Below are positions 46,451 to 56,891 of a DNA stretch of 64,000 nt, in pieces; the stretch's first letter is position 1; each line of letters opens with the position of its first letter. A program made the position numbers and the translations under genes. A model generated the notes under the pieces. It saw only the letters and a list, made by a program, of their open reading frames with translations, did no database searches and was not told the DNA's origin. The stretch is from JASGTU01 sp963821815 (GTDB lineage: Bacteria; Chloroflexota; Anaerolineae; Caldilineales; Caldilineaceae): assembly GCA_963821815.1 (NCBI GenBank), contig CAWGFG010000006.1, positions 434,001-498,000 of the forward strand, given 5' to 3'.

Positions 46451-47851
46451 CTACTCTGTTGCTTCTGAGACTTTGAGGATGAAGCTGCCCATTTCGTCAT
46501 CGCCGAATGCGCGCACGATGACATAGTAGTCGCCCTCCTGCTTTGCTCGATACTCCACTCGCGAATTGGATCCAAGAAGGCCGCGCCCGCTGTCGTCATC
46601 GGTTACATAGGCGCTGTAGTCCTCACCTGCTGGACCAAGGCCAAGGGACGTGTCGACGGCTGTCGATTCGGCCTGGACCACCACGCGTTCCCCGCGTCGC
46701 AATGGCAGCACAAACCAGTCCGCATCACCGGGATAGTCAATGTTGCCCTCGACGGTTTGGCCTAGTTCAAGCACTTGCCCGTCATCCGGGTCATCGACCA
46801 TTTCAAATCGATGCGTACTGTCGAGCGTATACTTCCCCTCGCCAGTCGTATATTGTTCGATCAACAAAAACTGAGGTCCTTCCATCTTCACAGTAGTTGA
46901 GACGACCTCAGTACCTCCAAATGTACTATCCGATGACGTCAACTCCTCACCGTAGCTGTTGAATAGTACGAGACCGAGGTCGCTGTCACTATACGCCTCG
47001 ATTTCGAGGTCGGTATCGCGCTTAGTGTCGACAACAAATCCTTCAGTGTCCCAATAATTCTCTAACGCGCCGCGATATTTCCGCTTGTTGAGCCGTTCCG
47101 GCATGACGCCTCGAATTGGACCGGTATCCGCAGTTGTCAGCATCTCTTCGATGCGAGGCACGATGTCCATGCTGGACGAAGAGAGGATAAACGCCTCGGC
47201 AAAAAGCATCCCACTGATGCCGATCACTTCGCCGTCGTTGGAGACCAATATGCCTCCGCTCTGTCCTCCAGCACCGGCAGCGTCTGTTTGATAGTAGCGT
47301 AGATTGTCCAGGTCAGGCCAGTACCGCGTCAAGGAGAGAATGCCGCGTGTAATAGCCGGTTGCGGGAAAAAATCCCCTTCACCGGGATATCCGATTAGGT
47401 AGGTGAATTCACCCGGCGCTAGGTTCTGCTCGGTACTCAGTTCCAGAGGCTCAATCTGTGTATCAATGGGACCGACTAATGCCAGATCAACTAATTGATC
47501 CGTCTGCACGAGCGGAACGTTTAGGTATTCCTCACCGTCGGGAAAGACGATGCGCGCCTTGTTGAAGGGCCACATGACATGAGCGTTTGTGAGAATGTAT
47601 TTTTTGCCTTCCAGCTCGATCAGCGGTCCGCTGCCGGTTCCTATTTCCGTCTCGATGAAGGCGACGCTAGGTGCCAGTTTGGCGTAAATCTCCATGGGTG
47701 TCAGCGATAACGTTCCAGCCTCCTGGCGGGGATTTCCAGGCGTGTCCGATATCGGCGCACAGCCGGCAAGCAACGCCAACACCATAGCGGCGAACAGTAT
47801 CGCCGTTACTCGAATCGGTGGAGCGGCTCGCTCATGTTTGATTCGGTTCAT
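46451..47851 (-). CDS. Lipoprotein trypsin-like serine protease with C-terminal PPC domains
   Basis: 466 residues. The signal peptide ends in lipobox LLAGC (Cys31), so the protein is membrane-anchored on the outside. Residues 50-230 are a DegP-like chymotrypsin fold with His91 (TNAHV), Asp122 (VDLALVG) and Ser198 (AGAGGQSGG). Two bacterial pre-peptidase C-terminal type beta domains follow at about 270-345 and 375-466 (the second contains GDADWFVLPLRRGERV). These usually help substrate or surface binding. No PDZ domain is present. The start has AGGGGAAC upstream. Likely a cell-surface quality-control or processing protease. Confidence 0.85.
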   Translation of the reverse strand: MNRIKHERAAPPIRVTAILFAAMVLALLAGCAPISDTPGNPRQEAGTLSLTPMEIYAKLAPSVAFIETEIGTGSGPLIELEGKKYILTNAHVMWPFNKARIVFPDGEEYLNVPLVQTDQLVDLALVGPIDTQIEPLELSTEQNLAPGEFTYLIGYPGEGDFFPQPAITRGILSLTRYWPDLDNLRYYQTDAAGAGGQSGGILVSNDGEVIGISGMLFAEAFILSSSSMDIVPRIEEMLTTADTGPIRGVMPERLNKRKYRGALENYWDTEGFVVDTKRDTDLEIEAYSDSDLGLVLFNSYGEELTSSDSTFGGTEVVSTTVKMEGPQFLLIEQYTTGEGKYTLDSTHRFEMVDDPDDGQVLELGQTVEGNIDYPGDADWFVLPLRRGERVVVQAESTAVDTSLGLGPAGEDYSAYVTDDDSGRGLLGSNSRVEYRAKQEGDYYVIVRAFGDDEMGSFILKVSEATE

Positions 47852-48035
47852 CTCAGTTCCCCTGTCATCCTGTTGATCGCATGAAGCAATATCATTGCGT
47901 ATGGTGATGCTGCCGTAGGCATCGTTGAAAAATTAGGTGTCGCTCTTTTAACACTAGGATAGAAGATCGACTATCGTCGCTATTTGTGTCACAGCGAACC
48001 CGTGCGTAGAATACCATGTTAGGCTGGATGAGGGA

Positions 48036-49217
48036 ATGTACAGCCAAACCGTCAAATTTCTGATGGAGAACGCAACGCTAATGCCGTCTATGCGCCTGCC
48101 TGGTCTGATCGATGCACATGTCCATCTGCGACAACCTGGTATGGAGTATAAGGAAGACTTCTTCACAGGAACGTCGGCTGCATTGGCAGGCGGTGTGACC
48201 ACCGTTCTGGATATGCCGAACACGAAGCCGCCTACTTCCACCTCAGCTGCATTTCATGAAAAAGTATATCTCGCAGACACCAACGCCGTTTGCGACGTTG
48301 GCCTGTTCGTCGGCGCCACGACGGCAACTGAGGACGCATATCTACCCGTTGCCGGTCAGGCGTGCGCGTTGAAGATTTACGTCAACGAGACATTTGGCAG
48401 CCTGCGGATAGACGAGTTGGGTCTGCTTCATCGCCTTTTCCGCACCTGGGCGGAAAATGCTGAAGACATCGGCTATCGTACGCCGGATCATCCGCAGGGT
48501 GCGGGGCCCATTGCCGTTCACGCAGAAGAGCTGGCAGTGCCGGTCTGCATTCTGCTGGCGGACCTGTACAGTGTTCCGTTGCATATCGTCCACGTGAGCC
48601 GTCGCAGTGAGATTGAACTCATCCGCAAGGCCAAGGAAGCCGGCAAGAACGTCACGTGCGAGGCCACTCCGCATCATCTCTTCCTGACAGTGCATGACGC
48701 ACAACGGCTCGGGCCGCTTGGCGACATGCGACCAAAGCTGGCGTCGCAGGACGACGTCGACGCGTTGTGGGAGAACCTGGACATTATCGATATCTTTGCC
48801 ACTGACCATGCACCTCATTCATTGCAGGAGAAAGGCATTCCGAACCCGCTGGATAATGCGCCACCAGGTGTGCCTGGGGTAGAAACCATGCTGCCGCTAT
48901 TGCTCACTGCAGTGGACCAGGGAAAACTGGAGCTCGACGATATTATCGAGCGCTGCGTCCATGCACCACGGCGCGTCTACGGCATCCCCGAACAAGAGGA
49001 TACGTATATCGAAGTGAATGTGGATGAACGCTATCGGATTGATCAGAGTAACTTGCATTCCAAATGCGGCTGGTCGCCTTTCCATGGCACAGAAGTGGTT
49101 GGTAAAGTGGATCGGGTGGTGTTGCGAGGTGAGCCGGTCTATGAACACGGCATTCTCAAAACCGAGCGGGGCAGAGGGCAGGTGCTATTCCGCAAAGGAA
49201 TTGACCAAGCAGGATGA
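48036..49217 (+). CDS. pyrC: Dihydroorotase
   Basis: 393-residue zinc amidohydrolase of pyrimidine synthesis, converting carbamoyl aspartate to dihydroorotate. Metal ligands are visible in LIDAHVHLRQPG, in the carboxylated lysine segment ACALKIYVNE, in AVHAEE and HIVHVS, and in the Asp of FATDHAPHS. It is of the short CAD-like class. Three starts are possible (48036, 48063, 48081); I keep the first because GGATGAGG lies just before it, though residues 1-18 lack family support. pyrB follows in the same direction after a strong terminator, so the two may be separate units. Confidence 0.88.
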   Translation: MYSQTVKFLMENATLMPSMRLPGLIDAHVHLRQPGMEYKEDFFTGTSAALAGGVTTVLDMPNTKPPTSTSAAFHEKVYLADTNAVCDVGLFVGATTATEDAYLPVAGQACALKIYVNETFGSLRIDELGLLHRLFRTWAENAEDIGYRTPDHPQGAGPIAVHAEELAVPVCILLADLYSVPLHIVHVSRRSEIELIRKAKEAGKNVTCEATPHHLFLTVHDAQRLGPLGDMRPKLASQDDVDALWENLDIIDIFATDHAPHSLQEKGIPNPLDNAPPGVPGVETMLPLLLTAVDQGKLELDDIIERCVHAPRRVYGIPEQEDTYIEVNVDERYRIDQSNLHSKCGWSPFHGTEVVGKVDRVVLRGEPVYEHGILKTERGRGQVLFRKGIDQAG

Positions 49218-49225
49218 AACGGTGG

Positions 49226-49256
49226 GGCCGGGTCCAAATGGACTTCCGGCCTTTTG
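49226..49256 (+). terminator. Rho-independent terminator after pyrC
   Basis: GGCCGG plus GTCC (49226-49235), loop AAAT, GGAC then CCGGCC (49240-49251), followed by TTTTGTTTG. This separates pyrC from pyrB; it could alternatively be an attenuator. Confidence 0.8.
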
Positions 49257-49466
49257 TTTGTTTGGTTAACCTGCATTGCCAGCTAGAGGGTATGCAATGG
49301 CAATGTGTTGGAAGAGTACTTTGTATGTTAGAGGACAATTAGAAAATGGTCTCGGATGGTGCCGAATCAAGGCGCTGCATCGAATCAATGCAACCTGAAT
49401 TCGGGCGATGTTTAGGGGCTACATACAGTTCGGCACTAAGACAATTTACAGAGGAGGGTATTAAGT

Positions 49467-50444
49467 ATGGGCATGCCGTTGAAAGATGTGGATAGGATGC
49501 CGGCGAACTATCAGCAGAACGGTTTCTACGGAGAGGATATCATCAGTGTCAGCCAGTTTAGCCGCGCCAAACTCGACTACATCTTCGATGTAGCCCACGA
49601 AATGCGGGTACTGGTGGAACGTTTTGGCAGCGCAGATCTGCTTCAGGGCAAGTTGCTTGCCAACCTGTTCTACGAACCCAGCACTCGCACCAGTTCGAGT
49701 TTCCTGGCAGCAATGCTTCGTCTTGGGGGCGAGGTAATTCCCATCAATAACGTGCAGTATAGCTCCGTCACAAAAGGGGAGAGCCTGCCGGATACCGTGC
49801 GGACCCTGGAGAGCTACGTGGACGTTATCGTGTTAAGGCATCCGGAGGCAGGCTCAGCCATGACGGCAGCCCGCTACGCATCCAAGCCGGTGATCAACGC
49901 CGGCGACGGTGTGGGCGAGCATCCGACACAGGCTTTGCTAGACCATTTCACTATAGTGGAAGAGTTGGGCGATGTGAACGGTCTGAAGGTAGCCATGGTC
50001 GGCGATCTGAAGTATGGACGCACCGTACACAGCTTGACCAAGCTGCTGAACAACTACAACGTAGAGTTCGCCTTTGTCAGCCCGGATACATTGGCCATGC
50101 CGGAAGATGTACTGGCGACGGTCGAAGATGCAGGCTGTACATACTCGGTGCTCGAGGATGTGCACGATGTGATCGGCGACGTCGATGTGCTCTATGTAAC
50201 TCGAGTACAGAAAGAGCGCTTCGATGATATGGCAGAATATGAGCGCCTAAAGGACCAGTATGTGGTGGACGAGGCGCTCATGGAAAAGGCAAAGCAACGG
50301 ATGATCGTCATGCATCCGCTGCCGCGTGTCAACGAAATTGCGTACGGTGTGGACGATGATCCGCGAGCGGCCTATTTCCGCCAGATGCGAAATGGTATGT
50401 ACATTCGTATGGCTTTGCTCGCCGCCGTACTGGGCAAGGCTTAA
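49467..50444 (+). CDS. pyrB: Aspartate carbamoyltransferase catalytic subunit
   Basis: 325 residues; it makes carbamoyl aspartate from carbamoyl phosphate and aspartate. The carbamoyl-phosphate motif is STRTSSSF (in YEPSTRTSSSFLAAM), and HPTQALLDHFTI and MHPLPRVNEI are the other conserved segments. The start at 49467 has GAGGAGG upstream. No pyrI regulatory subunit is adjacent. It lies 249 nt after pyrC with a terminator between. No PyrR-type attenuator leader was identified. Confidence 0.94.
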   Translation: MGMPLKDVDRMPANYQQNGFYGEDIISVSQFSRAKLDYIFDVAHEMRVLVERFGSADLLQGKLLANLFYEPSTRTSSSFLAAMLRLGGEVIPINNVQYSSVTKGESLPDTVRTLESYVDVIVLRHPEAGSAMTAARYASKPVINAGDGVGEHPTQALLDHFTIVEELGDVNGLKVAMVGDLKYGRTVHSLTKLLNNYNVEFAFVSPDTLAMPEDVLATVEDAGCTYSVLEDVHDVIGDVDVLYVTRVQKERFDDMAEYERLKDQYVVDEALMEKAKQRMIVMHPLPRVNEIAYGVDDDPRAAYFRQMRNGMYIRMALLAAVLGKA

Positions 50445-50449
50445 CCGGC

Positions 50450-50484
50450 GATTGCTTCGGAGGGCGTACCATTGCGAAGCAATC
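50450..50484 (+). terminator. Hairpin after pyrB
   Basis: GATTGCTTCG (50450-50459) pairs perfectly with CGAAGCAATC (50475-50484) around a 15-nt loop. No T-run follows. Confidence 0.45.
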
Positions 50485-50527
50485 AAGGGTTGACGAAATA
50501 TCGTGGGGTGGAAGGGCGTTTGGTCTG

Positions 50528-52498
50528 ATGTTATCTCGAATGGACGCAGTCACTCGAAGCGAATCACATCTTGTGTTGAGGTGGCTGATGGCGATCGTCG
50601 TCGCCGGCATGCTGCTAGTACCGGTGTCGGTATTGGCTGCCGAGAGCCAGGCTGCCGATTCGGCTTCGAGTGCGGTCAATATTGATGATGAACTCGTCTA
50701 TCTGGACCCGGATGGGCGCATTATCGTGCTTGATCCATATACGGTTGAAGACATGCCGAGAGTCGAGTGGCAGTCGCCGATTGATGGCTTTGATAACATT
50801 GCACTTGGTGACTTCAACGCGGATGGAGACGACGAAATCGCGGCTGTCAGTGTGAGTAACGGCAATCTCCTAATTGTTTACGATCCGGTTGCTGAGGGAA
50901 TCGATCCTGCCGATGCTGACGGTTATAGTAATGGCATTCCGTGGCAGACGCTCTATGCCGAGGAGCTGCCCGGAGAACCCATGCTGGTTGCAACGGGTCA
51001 ACTCGATATTGACTCTTCCGCCATGGAACTGATCACCTATGTGAGGTTGGATGAAGCCGATCGCATCAACCCGGACGACACCTATAGCATGGTAGTCCGC
51101 AAACCGACAGGTGAGATTCCGGATGGGCGAACGTGGGCGCTTTTGTATGAACATAATACCGGCGCCGATGCATCGTGGATTGGCACGGGTAATATCGATG
51201 GGCAAGGCGTAGATGACATCGTCCAGGTCTCCTACGCCGAAGGTGCGTTATACATCTACGTCGCACATGAAAGCAACCACACGCTAGAGCGAATTTTTCG
51301 TTCCACAACGCCGAAACGGGCATGGCGCATAGGTGCTATCGGCCAGTTCATTGTTGGCAGCGAAGAAGAAATCGCACTAAGCCGCGACGCCAAATTTCCC
51401 GAACCTACACTGTACGTGAGCCATCATGTGGTTGACGGCGACATTCATGACCTCGAAGACTATTTTCTGGGATATAACGATCCTCCGCCGAACGTTCTTT
51501 TTTTCGCAGACATCGCCGGAAACAATGATCAAGAACTCGTTGCGCTGCGTGCTTTGACTGGTTCGCAACAGAACAAGCCGCGTATGTTCATACGCGATGG
51601 CGGCATGGGTGAGTACGTGGACGCGATCAATATGGGTGAGCCAGAGTTGGATGACGACAACGGCTATCGATCAGGTGTTGGTGCAGACGTGGATGGTGAC
51701 GGTCGTCAGGAAATCATCATCATGCGCGACAACAACATTCGCATCTATACCGAACCGGAAACATATCCAACGGAAGAGAACTACCCAGTTTCGACAAATC
51801 AAGAGGACATCGTTGCGGGCAACCTGGACGCGAACGGTCTCGCAAATGTTGTTCGCATTCATCCGGAGCCTTCTGTTTTGGCTGCCACTTTGAGTGCCGC
51901 TGAAAAGAGCACGCCTTTTGGCGTACAGGTGGCGGATACTAGTACTGACAGTAGTGTCTCCGTCGCGTTCACGGTTGCTGATAACTCAAACTGGGTTGGC
52001 CTATCCGAAACCTCCGCTGAGACGCCCACAATACTCGAGGTTACACTAGACGGAACCGGACTATCCACAGGCATCTATACAGATAGCATCAAAGTTACGA
52101 CTAGAGCCGGTGCGCTAAGCATTCCCGAATCGATTGAGCTGCGACTTACCGTGGAGCCGGGAGCAAAGATCGAGCCGGATGAAGTGAACGTTGCAGTCGC
52201 TAGTTGTGAGACAGCAACAACTGCCATTATCGTCAATGTGTCGTCGGAAGGGACGCCAGGTGGCAGTGGCGTGATCAGCCTACGCCAAAATGTAGCTTGG
52301 GCTAGCATCAGCTCGGGCGCAGGCACGATACCACATACGGCTTTCTTAACCCTGGAGGGACGAAAGTTGGATGGCGCCATCGGTCAGGTTGACTTGGTGC
52401 TGAATGCGACCATAGACGGCAAATCGTACAGCGATACGGCGAGAGTAACCTTGCTGTGTGCGAACACGATTGTATACGCGCCATACATCACACAGTGA
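50528..52498 (+). CDS. Secreted FG-GAP/VCBS-repeat protein
   Basis: 656 residues, exported: a signal peptide occupies about residues 18-38 (WLMAIVVAGMLLVPVSVLA). Residues 60-440 contain several FG-GAP/VCBS-type calcium-binding repeats (IALGDFNADGDDEIAAV, GTGNIDGQGVDDIVQV, GADVDGDGRQEIII), as in beta-propeller surface proteins. The last 200 residues are immunoglobulin-like. It ends in VYAPYITQ; short hydrophobic tails of the YLPxI kind close many secreted proteins of these bacteria, so this may be a sorting tail, by inference. Ligand unknown. It is convergent with the membrane glycosyltransferase-like gene. Confidence 0.78.
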   Translation: MLSRMDAVTRSESHLVLRWLMAIVVAGMLLVPVSVLAAESQAADSASSAVNIDDELVYLDPDGRIIVLDPYTVEDMPRVEWQSPIDGFDNIALGDFNADGDDEIAAVSVSNGNLLIVYDPVAEGIDPADADGYSNGIPWQTLYAEELPGEPMLVATGQLDIDSSAMELITYVRLDEADRINPDDTYSMVVRKPTGEIPDGRTWALLYEHNTGADASWIGTGNIDGQGVDDIVQVSYAEGALYIYVAHESNHTLERIFRSTTPKRAWRIGAIGQFIVGSEEEIALSRDAKFPEPTLYVSHHVVDGDIHDLEDYFLGYNDPPPNVLFFADIAGNNDQELVALRALTGSQQNKPRMFIRDGGMGEYVDAINMGEPELDDDNGYRSGVGADVDGDGRQEIIIMRDNNIRIYTEPETYPTEENYPVSTNQEDIVAGNLDANGLANVVRIHPEPSVLAATLSAAEKSTPFGVQVADTSTDSSVSVAFTVADNSNWVGLSETSAETPTILEVTLDGTGLSTGIYTDSIKVTTRAGALSIPESIELRLTVEPGAKIEPDEVNVAVASCETATTAIIVNVSSEGTPGGSGVISLRQNVAWASISSGAGTIPHTAFLTLEGRKLDGAIGQVDLVLNATIDGKSYSDTARVTLLCANTIVYAPYITQ

Positions 52499-52507
52499 AA
52501 CCCTGGC

Positions 52508-55081
52508 TTACGAGCCAATGCGGATCTCGCCGATTGTATAGCTGTCTTTTGAAAAAGGCAGGAAGCGGTGCGTCTTGGCGGGAATCACTTCTCCATCGCT
52601 ATTTCTAATGACCGACATCCGTATCTGGTAATCACCGGCTGGCACACCTTCCGGCAGCGATAGTCGTAGTTGATCTCGCACGGGATAGTCGGCTGCCCAT
52701 ATGCTGCTAGGGTACTGACTTCCGCCTAGCTGCTGTTCCCATTCGGCCACAATACCTTTCTCATTGATCAACATGTTCCTCGCGCTATAGACGTCGCGAT
52801 AGTGGCTCTTGCGCGGCCTCCAAACAAGGTTAAGCTGCAGTTCACTATCCGGCTGAATTACACTGGATACGATGTCCGCCGACGCCAGATCAATATAGTC
52901 GAAGCTGACTAACGGCGGCGTCCATACGGGTGCGTCGTCAGCGAGCTCTATCTGGACGGTAGCGATAGTAGCCGCTGAATCATCGTTCCCCTTGGATGAA
53001 ATCACGAGCGGCTCGAGATTGTCTGTGCGATAGACGACGAGCTGCAGGGTGTAGTCCCCAGGCGGCGTATCCGCTGGAATGGGCAGCGCGCCAATGAACT
53101 GAAGTGATGTGTCGGAAGACGAGTTCGGTGGCGGCAACGCTTCATCATGCTGCGCCCACTGCACGCCATCGGCATCCATAAGACGGAGGCTGATCGAGAG
53201 CCCATTGGACGCAGATGCGTCCGGGGAATAAGTCCATTCCATTGGCACATACAGAGTATGTCCGGCGAAGGCCTTGCTTGGAGACAGGATGTCGATGTCG
53301 ATTTCTTGCTCCGGAAGCGTAATGGCTGTCCAGCCGTCCTGGTTTGATGGGACGGTGTCGGATAATCCTGCAAATCGCTGCAGACGCAGATAATCCCTAC
53401 CGGGTATTGGAACGTCAAACTGCAACTGCAAGTGCTCGTCTAGCCATGTACGGATTACGCCGTCTGGGTCATTCACCGTGTCGTACAGACGATAGTGCCA
53501 GATGCGTTCGGAATTTGCGCTCAGATCGCCAAGTGACTCTGTCGTTATGTCTCGGCTCATGGCATAGAAGTCCGCATCCGGCGATCCCCATCCCAGGGAC
53601 GGATCGCCCTCCACGCTTCCAGTCGTATATCCCTGGGGATTGGCAGCAAAGCCCAGCGAGTTTATCGACTGAGTATCCGTGATCTGGTCGAATTCAGCAT
53701 CGGCCAACCGATGCCATTCGATCGCCGATCCCGGAATCGCATCCTTTCCATATGTAACATGGTCGGGCCAGTATGTGTCGATGGCCGTATAGGTCCAGCC
53801 GGCGTTGCTGAGAATGGCGTCACCGGGTCGCCACTGGTCCGCTAGCAATGCAACCGCCGCTCGATGATCGTCGGCGCGATAGAGCGGACTCTGCCAGAAT
53901 CTCGTCAAGCTATAGCCAGAACCGAACACCATCACAAGGGCAAACAGGAAGAACAGCGGTAGACTGCGCCTATACAGATACAGTAGGGACGCAGCCGAAA
54001 TCAGCGCGTAGACAGGCGCATAGGTTGCGAGATAGCGCACATGGTAGATGGGCACAATACTAAGGCTGATGGCGAAGAGCAAGAGAAGCGGCACTAGCGC
54101 AAGTATGGGCGGCCAAATCCAAGCGGGAGACGGCTGGCTATTTGTACGAGGTTTCGCATAGCCATAGTAAATCACTAGGAAAAATAGTGACAAAAGAGCC
54201 CACCCCCACAATTGCGAAGAAGGGACGCTTTGCCCGATCGTCAGCGCTGCAAGAGCTTCTGAAAGGTCAGCAAGGAAAGCCACTGTGCCGGTCCAGGGGA
54301 CGCGCCAGGTGGGGACCGGCGGACGCACAACCTGACGGAGCAAGAGTGGCAGCCATGGCGCGAACAATAGCAGGATAGCCAGCTGAGCCAGTACCCACGT
54401 TATCATTGCAGTACGTATACGGCGACCGTGGCGTGTGACCGCCAAGCCGCTGATGAGGGCGGCAACATTGAGTGCGATCAGCGTGAACACAAAGTAGTAC
54501 AGCGTATACAAGCCCATTGTCGCCGCCGCCACATAGACGGCAAGCCAACCATAGGCTCGCGCACTCGACCTGCCGCCCACAGCAGGCGCATCTGAGACGA
54601 ATCGCAGCGCTGCGTATGTGCACAGCAGCGCCAGCGCACCAGCCAGGGCGTACATGCGCACTTCCTGGCTGTACCAGACTAAAAATGGATGCAATGCCGC
54701 GATCCAAACCGCAATGATGGTGGGCAGGGAGCCAACGGTGCGCACTCCAATGGGGACCAGCAGCGATACGGTGACCACGCCGAACCAAACGCTGATAAAG
54801 GCAAGCAGATATTCCAATCCACTGCCCATCCATGGGCTGGTCAGCGTAACCCATCCGTGCAATAGGGCGTAGTAACCAGGTGGATGAATGTCGAGTGCGG
54901 TATGCGCGATCATCTCGCGCAGCGGCTGCCGCGCAAGATAGGCGCTGACTGTCTCGTCGTACCAAAACGACTCAGCTCCCAACCGGTACAACCGCACGGC
55001 GAACGCGACAAGCAGGCCAAGGCTGATCAGCAATTGGCGTAGCTGCGTTCTATGTGTGCGAGCATCAATGTGAACCGTCAT
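52508..55081 (-). CDS. Membrane glycosyltransferase-like protein (GT39/PMT type)
   Basis: 857 residues. Residues 1-430 contain about ten membrane helices and the N-terminal external loop SFWYDETVSAYLAR with the acidic pair expected for dolichol-phosphate-sugar-dependent GT39/GT-C enzymes. Other segments (DIHPPGYYALLHGWV and YSQEVRMYALA) fit ArnT/PMT relatives. The C-terminal half is a soluble, mainly beta domain probably outside the membrane. It likely transfers a sugar from a lipid carrier to a surface acceptor; the substrate is unknown. Starts at an ATG at 55081 and is divergent from the G5/3D gene 292 nt away. Confidence 0.8.
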   Translation of the reverse strand: MTVHIDARTHRTQLRQLLISLGLLVAFAVRLYRLGAESFWYDETVSAYLARQPLREMIAHTALDIHPPGYYALLHGWVTLTSPWMGSGLEYLLAFISVWFGVVTVSLLVPIGVRTVGSLPTIIAVWIAALHPFLVWYSQEVRMYALAGALALLCTYAALRFVSDAPAVGGRSSARAYGWLAVYVAAATMGLYTLYYFVFTLIALNVAALISGLAVTRHGRRIRTAMITWVLAQLAILLLFAPWLPLLLRQVVRPPVPTWRVPWTGTVAFLADLSEALAALTIGQSVPSSQLWGWALLSLFFLVIYYGYAKPRTNSQPSPAWIWPPILALVPLLLLFAISLSIVPIYHVRYLATYAPVYALISAASLLYLYRRSLPLFFLFALVMVFGSGYSLTRFWQSPLYRADDHRAAVALLADQWRPGDAILSNAGWTYTAIDTYWPDHVTYGKDAIPGSAIEWHRLADAEFDQITDTQSINSLGFAANPQGYTTGSVEGDPSLGWGSPDADFYAMSRDITTESLGDLSANSERIWHYRLYDTVNDPDGVIRTWLDEHLQLQFDVPIPGRDYLRLQRFAGLSDTVPSNQDGWTAITLPEQEIDIDILSPSKAFAGHTLYVPMEWTYSPDASASNGLSISLRLMDADGVQWAQHDEALPPPNSSSDTSLQFIGALPIPADTPPGDYTLQLVVYRTDNLEPLVISSKGNDDSAATIATVQIELADDAPVWTPPLVSFDYIDLASADIVSSVIQPDSELQLNLVWRPRKSHYRDVYSARNMLINEKGIVAEWEQQLGGSQYPSSIWAADYPVRDQLRLSLPEGVPAGDYQIRMSVIRNSDGEVIPAKTHRFLPFSKDSYTIGEIRIGS

Positions 55082-55373
55082 GCTTGGCGTGTGTCTGGGT
55101 TCGGCGCTCGATTACGGATTGTCGAGCGGCTGGTTAGGCATAGGCTACCACAGATACGAACTGCGGGGATAAAGCGGTTCGCTTCTGCGGAAACCAGTAG
55201 ACGGCTCAACTATTTTTCCACTAATACTCTCGGGGAACGTCGCTGTCCAGCCAAGCGTCTTTGGCGATGGGAATCACACTGGTTACAATGGACAACCGAA
55301 GGTGTGGTACACTTATCAACTTGTCATAATATCAATTTGAAGCTAACGAACACAATTCGTGCCGTAACGGTCT
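55082..55373. other. Divergent region before the G5/3D gene
   Basis: 292 bases without a gene. A TGGTACACT at 55305-55313 resembles an extended -10 for the plus-strand gene; the -35 is poor. Confidence 0.35.
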
Positions 55374-56891
55374 ATGTCGACGCTGCAACTACCTTGGGTA
55401 AAGAACAAAAAGAGTGCCACCAGTGGGTGGCATATCTGGTTATCGGCTTTGGCTGCCGTCACGGCAGCCGTCACACTGTTCGCTCTCTGGTATGCTACAT
55501 CGAACACAGTGACGATCACCGTGGACGGCGTAAGCCGCCAAGTGCGCACACATCGCAGCACGGTTGGTTCCGTGCTATTCGATTACGGCGTAAGGCCGCG
55601 CATCATCGACAACGTATCGCCTGCTGCCAGTAGTTCGCTTCACGCGAACAGTGCTATTGTCGTGACGCGTGCGACCAGCTATCTGATCTCCATAGATGGT
55701 CAGTTGGTCGAAGCGCACAGCTGGGGGCAGACGTATGGAGACGTGCTGGCTGACGCAGGGCTCAATGTCGATCCCTACGACACGGTCATGCGCGGCGATG
55801 TGCAGGTGAGCCTGGATGACCTAGCGCCTGCGCCGAAGACAACCGTATCCAAACAAACGTTTCACCGCATGCCGTGGACATCTATACGCAGCGAGACGAT
55901 TAATCTAGGTATCAATCGAGCCACGCCAATTACGGTGGACGATGGAACACTGCCCTTTGTCATCAATACCACTGCTCAGACAGTTGGTGAAGCGCTACAA
56001 CAAGCCGAGTTCCTGGTCTACCTCGGCGATGTGGTGCAACCGAGTTTGGGCAGCGAGATTCAGCCCACCATGCGGGTTACAATCCAGCGCAGCCAGCCGG
56101 TTTCCTTTGACGTTGACGGGGAGATCATTCGCACGCGAACAAGAGGTGAGACCGTCGGCGACGCCTTGGCTGAGGCCAAAATTGGTCTCTCCAGCCTAGA
56201 TGAAGTCTCACCGCAGCTCGATAGTCCGCTGCGCACGAACGAGCATATTAGCATCATGCGCGTCCGAGAAGACGTGGAGATTGAGGAAGAGATTGCGCCG
56301 TTCACAACCAACTATGTTCCGGACTTGGCTCTTCCCATTGATACCCAGCAGCTCATCTCGTCCGGTGCAGAGGGGATCACGCGCACGCGGTACCGGGTGC
56401 GTTATGAAAACGGCGAAGAGACCGGGCGCTTACTTGAGGATACGTGGGTCGCACAGGAGCCAGCGGAACGCTCTATCGCCTATGGGCAACGTATAGATCC
56501 CAAGACCTTTGTCGCTGAAGATGGCACGTCGTACACCTATTGGCGAAAAGTGCGCATGTTGGCTTCCAGCTATAGCGCAGGTACAGCCGGGGTTTCGCCG
56601 GAAAAGGCCTACTATGGTCGTACGTATACTGGCGAGCCTATGCGCTTCGGCATCGTTGCTGTGGACCCCTCAATCATCCCGTTACGTTCAGGAGTTTACG
56701 TCCCCGGCTATGGCGCGGGCGATGCGCTTGACGTGGGCAGCGCCATACGAGCACGTCGCATCGACCTTGGCTATGACGACAGCAACCTGGTGCTCTGGAA
56801 CAAATGGGTGGATGTCTATCTGCTTTGGCCGCCGCCACCTAGCCACCAAATTACCTGGGTTCTCCCCAATTGGCCGAGGCCGCCTGAATGA
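55374..56891 (+). CDS. DUF348/G5/3D domain cell-wall protein (YabE/RpfB-like)
   Basis: 505 residues. Residues 20-40 form a membrane anchor. Residues 45-310 contain three ubiquitin-like DUF348 repeats (VTITVDGVSRQVRTHRSTVG, VISIDGQ- and VSFDVDGEIIRTRTRG-type). Residues 325-385 form a G5 domain (EGITRTRYRVRYENGEETG), and 395-480 a 3D/MltA-like double-psi barrel with FGIVAVDPSIIPLRSG and RARRIDLGYDD. This architecture is that of YabE and resuscitation-promoting-factor relatives, which bind or cleave peptidoglycan; the catalytic Asp triad of the 3D domain appears present. The last 4 nt overlap the next start (ATGA). Confidence 0.85.
   Translation: MSTLQLPWVKNKKSATSGWHIWLSALAAVTAAVTLFALWYATSNTVTITVDGVSRQVRTHRSTVGSVLFDYGVRPRIIDNVSPAASSSLHANSAIVVTRATSYLISIDGQLVEAHSWGQTYGDVLADAGLNVDPYDTVMRGDVQVSLDDLAPAPKTTVSKQTFHRMPWTSIRSETINLGINRATPITVDDGTLPFVINTTAQTVGEALQQAEFLVYLGDVVQPSLGSEIQPTMRVTIQRSQPVSFDVDGEIIRTRTRGETVGDALAEAKIGLSSLDEVSPQLDSPLRTNEHISIMRVREDVEIEEEIAPFTTNYVPDLALPIDTQQLISSGAEGITRTRYRVRYENGEETGRLLEDTWVAQEPAERSIAYGQRIDPKTFVAEDGTSYTYWRKVRMLASSYSAGTAGVSPEKAYYGRTYTGEPMRFGIVAVDPSIIPLRSGVYVPGYGAGDALDVGSAIRARRIDLGYDDSNLVLWNKWVDVYLLWPPPPSHQITWVLPNWPRPPE

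Noticed and set aside
54267..54965. Second minus-strand frame (232 codons) inside the GT39-like gene
   Set aside because: A shadow frame of the transmembrane-rich gene, rich in Arg and His, with no family signature.
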